The notes under the pieces: generated by a model
Told to the model about the DNA's origin: nothing
Database searches by the model: none
The model's input: only the letters and a program-made list of their open reading frames with translations
Made by a program: the position numbers and the translations under genes
Assembly (NCBI GenBank): GCA_030039715.1
Contig: JASHVA010000008.1
Location: 1 to 8,516 of the forward strand
Length of the DNA: 8,516 nt
From: Thermoplasmata archaeon
GTDB lineage: Archaea > Thermoplasmatota > Thermoplasmata > Lutacidiplasmatales > UBA184
Direction: 5' to 3'
Shown here: in pieces, positions 6,268-8,516 of the stretch
Layout of the letters: each line of letters starts with the position of its first letter
Numbering within the stretch: position 1 is the stretch's first letter

Positions 6268-6337
6268 TCCACGGGGGCTGCCGGGGGTCCGGCAGTCTCG
6301 CCTACAGTCCCCCGCTCTACCACTGAGCTAAGCCGGG
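6231..6337 (-). tRNA. tRNA-Tyr, anticodon GTA, with a 35-nt intron
   Basis: Without the intron this is a complete 72-nt tRNA. The acceptor stem CCCGGCT/AGCCGGG has discriminator A and starts with the C1-G72 pair that archaeal tyrosyl-tRNA synthetases recognise. The D stem is GCTC/GAGC with loop AGTGGTA. The anticodon stem GGGGA/TCCTC has one G-T pair and the loop CTGTAGA, giving anticodon GTA. The T arm is GCCTG-TTCGAGT-CAGGC. Exon 1 is 6302-6337 and exon 2 is 6231-6266. The intron lies after base 37, the canonical archaeal site cut by the splicing endonuclease. CCA is not encoded. A TATA box about 29 nt upstream is shared with the divergent phosphatase gene. Confidence 0.96.
6267..6301 (-). 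other. tRNA-Tyr intron (position 37/38)
   Basis: This 35-nt insert separates G37 from A38. It contains a 7-bp hairpin, CTGCCGG-ACCC-CCGGCAG (6278-6295). Its 3' part, CCCCCGTGGAG, carries the downstream splice region. The boundary can shift by one G without changing the product. A standard 3-4-3 bulge-helix-bulge can be drawn, but its central helix would be C-G plus three G-U wobbles, so the motif looks relaxed. Confidence 0.85.
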
Positions 6338-6362
6338 ACACGCCAAGGAGCGGTCGCCCCGC

Positions 6363-6369
6363 TATAAAT
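6363..6369. promoter_or_regulatory. Bidirectional TATA box for tRNA-Tyr and the histidine phosphatase
   Basis: TATAAAT on the plus strand is centred 26 nt before ATG 6392 of the phosphatase. On the minus strand the same bases read ATTTATA, centred 29 nt before the first base of tRNA-Tyr. No other AT-rich element exists in the 54-bp divergent gap, so one box probably serves both directions. Confidence 0.6.
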
Positions 6370-6391
6370 CTGCCCCCGCTCGGCGGAGACG

Positions 6392-6919
6392 ATGCGGACG
6401 CTCGAGCACCGGCGCCACAGCGAGCGCGACGCCGGCGGGATCCACCTGAACGCCGCCGGGGTCGCGCTCGCGCGACGCGTCGCGGGGACGCTCTCCCGCT
6501 TCGATCGCGTGGTCGCGTCGCCGAAGCCCCGCGCCCTGGAGACCGCGGAGCTGATCGGAGGCCGCGTCGATGCGTCGCTTCCGGCGCTCGCGGAGATGCC
6601 GGAGGACGGCTGGCTCCTGGCGGGAGGGGGACCCCCCGCCTCCTTCGGCGACTGCGCGGCCCTATTGCGACGGAGCTCGGCCGCCCGGGAGTACGCGCGG
6701 AGCCAGCTCGACGCCTGGCGTGCCGAGCTCGAACGGGTCCCGCCGGGAGGCAGGCTGCTCCTCGTCTCGCACGGCGGGGTCATCGAGCTCGGTGCCGCCG
6801 CCGCGCTGCCCGAGGCCGCGGCGGGTTGGGGCAAGCCGGTCGGCTATCTCGAAGGGGTCCGCCTGGGCTGGGACGGCCGTCGTTGGCGCGACGGCGAAGT
6901 GCTCCGGGTCGATCGGTGA
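6392..6919 (+). CDS. Histidine phosphatase (phosphoglycerate mutase-like) family protein
   Basis: This 175-residue cytoplasmic protein belongs to the branch of phosphatases that use a phosphohistidine intermediate. The nucleophile motif lies at the N-terminus as RRHSERD, with Arg8 and His9 matching the RHG pair but Ser10 in place of Gly. A conserved phosphate-binding arginine is expected at Arg47 in ASPKPRALETAELI. The second catalytic histidine is His127 in LLLVSHGGVIELG. The HLNAAGVALARRVA segment after the nucleophile and the GYLEGVRL segment near the C-terminus are typical of a small subgroup annotated only as histidine phosphatase. The substrate is unknown. ATG 6392 is fixed by the TATA box 26 nt upstream and by the motif starting at once. 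The gene converges on adk, with 13 bp between stops. Confidence 0.92.
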   Translation: MRTLEHRRHSERDAGGIHLNAAGVALARRVAGTLSRFDRVVASPKPRALETAELIGGRVDASLPALAEMPEDGWLLAGGGPPASFGDCAALLRRSSAAREYARSQLDAWRAELERVPPGGRLLLVSHGGVIELGAAAALPEAAAGWGKPVGYLEGVRLGWDGRRWRDGEVLRVDR

Positions 6920-6932
6920 GGCCGGTCGGCCG

Positions 6933-7562
6933 TCAGTGGAGGGCGTTCCGCACGCGCGCCGCGACCTCGTCCGGTGTTCCCGCCGCGTCGATCGAGCGGA
7001 GGAGCCCGCTCTTCCGGTAGAACCCGAGGAGCGGGGCCGTCTGTTCCGCGTAGACGGCGAGACGGGTCGTGATCGCCTCGGGGCGATCGTCCGGCCGCTG
7101 GACGAGGGCGGTCCCGTCCCGGTCGCACTTTCCCTCGACCTTCGGGGGGCGGGTCACGATGTTGTAGACCGACTGGCAGGTCGGGCAGACCCGTCGCCCG
7201 GCCAGGCGCTCGATGAGCAGCTTCGCCGGCAGCTCGAACGAGAGGACGAGATCGATCGTCGTGATCCCGGCGAGCCGCTCGGCCTGCGCGAGGTTGCGGG
7301 GAAAGCCGTCGAGGAGGAAGCCTCGCGCGGCGTCGGGCGCGGCGAGCCGCTCGCCGAGGATCTTGAGGACGAGGTCGTCGGGGACGAGCCGGCCCGCGTC
7401 CATGTGGCCCTGGGCCTCGAGGCCGAGCGGGGTCCGCGCGGCCACCGCCGCGCGCAGGAGGTCCCCGGTCGAGAGATGGGGCACCCCCAGCTGCTGCGCG
7501 AGCGTCGTGGCCTGGGTTCCCTTGCCGACGCCGGGCGGCCCGAGGAAGACGATGCGAGGCAT
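6933..7562 (-). CDS. adk: Adenylate kinase with zinc-binding lid
   Basis: Adenylate kinase interconverts ATP plus AMP with two ADP in the cytoplasm. The 209 residues show the P-loop GPPGVGKG (8-15), the AMP-binding region HLSTGDLLR (29-37), LLDGFPRN (83-90), and the arginines of RRVCPTC and RPDDRPEAITTRL that contact phosphates. The lid carries Cys126-x2-Cys129 and Cys146-x2-Asp149, the Cys3-Asp zinc site known from long-form enzymes of Gram-positive bacteria. This is the classical Adk family rather than the archaeal AdkA trimer type. ATG 7562 is supported by TTTAGT centred 25.5 nt upstream. pyrH lies upstream on the same strand, separated by 43 bp that hold adk's own box. Confidence 0.98.
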   Translation of the reverse strand: MPRIVFLGPPGVGKGTQATTLAQQLGVPHLSTGDLLRAAVAARTPLGLEAQGHMDAGRLVPDDLVLKILGERLAAPDAARGFLLDGFPRNLAQAERLAGITTIDLVLSFELPAKLLIERLAGRRVCPTCQSVYNIVTRPPKVEGKCDRDGTALVQRPDDRPEAITTRLAVYAEQTAPLLGFYRKSGLLRSIDAAGTPDEVAARVRNALH

Positions 7563-7584
7563 CGAACGTTCCTACCGGGCCCTC

Positions 7585-7590
7585 ACTAAA
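7585..7590 (-). promoter_or_regulatory. TATA-like box of adk
   Basis: TTTAGT on the minus strand, within CCTTTAGTG, is centred 25.5 nt before the adk ATG at 7562. This supports a leaderless adk transcript separate from pyrH, whose stop codon lies only 16 bp upstream of this box. Confidence 0.45.
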
Positions 7591-7605
7591 GGAGTTGCCG
7601 TCCCG

Positions 7606-8313
7606 CTAGCCGACGCGGCTGCCGACGAACGGCTCGCCCCGGATCGCTTTCCCCAAGTTCTCGAGGTCGCGCCCCTGGACGATCGCGAGCGGGATCCCGG
7701 CCCGCGCGAGGGTGTCGGCCCCGAGCCGGTCGAAGAGGAAGTTCTGTCCGGGCTCGCCGGAGGTCGCCGCGTGGACGCGCTTGCGGAACTCGGGCCACCA
7801 GATCTGGTCGATCCGCCGGGCGTTCGGATGGGTCCGCGGATCCTGGTCGTAGAGTCCGTCGACGTCGGTCGCGTTCACGAACCGCTCGGCCCGCACCCGC
7901 GCGGCGACCAGGGCCCCGACCCCGTCCGTGGTGTGACCGGGCTCGGTGCCGCCGAGCACGATGGGCGAGGCGTGGCGGAGCTCGTGGACCGCGGCGGCGA
8001 TGGTCGTGGGGGGATGCGCGGGGGTCGGGGGACCGAGGCGGGCGGCCAGGAGGCGGGCGTTCAGGCGCGTGACGTCGATGCCGATCTCGTCGAGCTCGAC
8101 TTCGGTGAGCCCGAGCTCCCGGCCGAGCCGGATGTACTCGCGGGCGGCGCGCCCGCCGCCGGTCGTCACGACCAGCGGATGGGACCGGCCCGCCTCGCGG
8201 AGGAGGTCGGCGAGTTCCTCGACGTACTTCGCGTCGTCCGTGCCGGTCAGGAGCACCGATCCCCCGATCGAGACGACGACGGTCCGAGCGGTCGAGGGCG
8301 CGGGCGACGGCAT
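7606..8313 (-). CDS. pyrH: UMP kinase (archaeal type)
   Basis: UMP kinase phosphorylates UMP to UDP with ATP in pyrimidine nucleotide synthesis, in the cytoplasm. The 235 residues carry amino-acid-kinase family motifs in order: VVVSIGGSVLL (12-22) for ATP phosphate binding, VVTTGGGRAARE (48-59) for the nucleotide site, ASPIVLGGTEPGHTTDGVGAL (split: Gly-Gly at 121-122 and TTD at 128-130), and NATDVDGLYDQDPR (147-160). The length of about 225-235 and the GGTEPGHTTD segment are typical of archaeal UMP kinases. ATG 8313 was chosen because GGATAAGA is centred 27.5 nt upstream and the fold begins within ten residues. The frame stays open for 41 more codons upstream, but these lack family resemblance and run across the rpiA promoter region. 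Confidence 0.97.
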   Translation of the reverse strand: MPSPAPSTARTVVVSIGGSVLLTGTDDAKYVEELADLLREAGRSHPLVVTTGGGRAAREYIRLGRELGLTEVELDEIGIDVTRLNARLLAARLGPPTPAHPPTTIAAAVHELRHASPIVLGGTEPGHTTDGVGALVAARVRAERFVNATDVDGLYDQDPRTHPNARRIDQIWWPEFRKRVHAATSGEPGQNFLFDRLGADTLARAGIPLAIVQGRDLENLGKAIRGEPFVGSRVG

Positions 8314-8336
8314 CGTCGGAGGGGAGGGGTCCTCCG

Positions 8337-8344
8337 TCTTATCC
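8337..8344 (-). promoter_or_regulatory. TATA-like box of pyrH
   Basis: GGATAAGA on the minus strand is centred 27.5 nt before the pyrH ATG at 8313. It is one of two AT-rich spots in the 83-bp divergent gap, the other serving rpiA. The spacing supports ATG 8313 as a leaderless start. Confidence 0.45.
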
Positions 8345-8367
8345 GTGACGGAGCCGGGCCCGACGGG

Positions 8368-8375
8368 TTGAATAG
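8368..8375 (+). promoter_or_regulatory. TATA-like box of rpiA
   Basis: TTGAATAG is centred 25.5 nt before GTG 8397, supporting that GTG as a leaderless start. The GGAG one base before the GTG is too close to act as a Shine-Dalgarno sequence. Confidence 0.45.
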
Positions 8376-8396
8376 CCGGAACCGCTCCCGCGGAGC

Positions 8397-8516
8397 GTGG
8401 CGGACGACCTCCTCGCCGCGAAGCGCGCCGCGGCACGTCGGGGGGTCGAGCGGATCCGCCCGGGGATGCGCCTCGCGCTCGGCACCGGCTCGACGGCGGC
8501 GGAGGCCGTCCGCGCG
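8397..8516 (+). CDS. rpiA: Ribose-5-phosphate isomerase A, N-terminal 40 codons
   Basis: RpiA converts ribose 5-phosphate to ribulose 5-phosphate in the non-oxidative pentose phosphate route, feeding nucleotide synthesis. Only 40 residues are visible before the right edge. They begin MADDLLAAKRAAARRGVERI and reach LALGTGSTAAEAVRA. The GTGSTA loop (residues 29-34) is the phosphate-binding signature of RpiA, and its distance from the start matches the family. GTG 8397 starts the gene. It diverges from pyrH across an 83-bp gap with one TATA-like box for each direction. Identification from this short piece is good because the loop and the preceding helix are both typical. Confidence 0.9.
   Translation, partial: MADDLLAAKRAAARRGVERIRPGMRLALGTGSTAAEAVRA

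Noticed and set aside
6197..6284. Repeated CGGCAGCC at the intron, and GGCAGCCG at the tRNA end and in the following spacer, as possible attachment-site duplication
   Set aside because: The shared core is 7-8 bp in very GC-rich DNA, there is no integrase gene nearby, and one copy is part of the intron hairpin.
4524..6326. A 600-codon plus-strand open frame spanning three minus-strand genes and part of tRNA-Tyr
   Set aside because: It crosses the GNAT, VOC and membrane protein genes and a tRNA. Its product is a charged low-complexity string, so it arises from scarcity of stops in GC-rich DNA.
6231..6337. tRNA-Tyr locus as a pseudogene or two half tRNAs
   Set aside because: The exons join at the canonical 37/38 site into a fully paired 72-nt tRNA with correct Tyr identity, so a simple intron explains the gap.
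8314..8436. A 41-codon N-terminal extension of UMP kinase
   Set aside because: It has no family similarity, overlaps the start of rpiA and its promoter, and ignores a well-placed TATA-like box before ATG 8313.

Overview
The window is a high-GC stretch of an archaeal chromosome. Evidence for Archaea: an archaellum/type IV pilus-type secretion ATPase with an ArlJ-like membrane partner, an archaeal-type UMP kinase, a tRNA-Tyr with a C1-G72 pair and an intron at the 37/38 position, and AT-rich TATA-like boxes centred about 25-29 nt before start codons. The pilin-like protein, the GC content and the mostly leaderless gene starts together suggest a high-GC Thermoplasmata-type lineage. That placement is inference from recall, not from a database search.

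Left part (1-3612, minus strand): a three-gene operon read right to left. It encodes a large pilin-like protein with a class III signal peptide, a GspE/ArlI-type secretion ATPase, and an ArlJ/TadC-type membrane protein that runs off the left edge. Intergenic gaps are 4 and 6 bp. This is the core of a type IV pilus-like surface machine. Facing away from it on the plus strand is a tandem-ACT-domain protein (3727-4215), followed by tRNA-Gly(CCC) at 4263-4334.

Middle part (4347-6337, minus strand): a GNAT acetyltransferase translationally linked to a VOC/glyoxalase-fold protein, then a six-helix membrane protein of the DUF6159 kind, then tRNA-Tyr(GTA) with a 35-nt intron. A histidine phosphatase gene (6392-6919, plus) diverges from the tRNA and appears to share one symmetrical TATA box with it.

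Right part (6933-8516): housekeeping nucleotide and pentose phosphate genes. These are adk (zinc-lid adenylate kinase) and pyrH (UMP kinase) on the minus strand, each with its own promoter, and the first 40 codons of rpiA on the plus strand.

No mobile element, CRISPR array, phage gene or defence system is visible. No stretch over 300 bases lacks a gene. The region looks like a stable chromosomal backbone. The most informative signals are the consistent leaderless-promoter spacing, the two bidirectional TATA boxes, the tRNA-Tyr intron with an adjoining inverted repeat, and the pilin/ATPase/membrane-platform operon. I found no clear case for a wholly new system.
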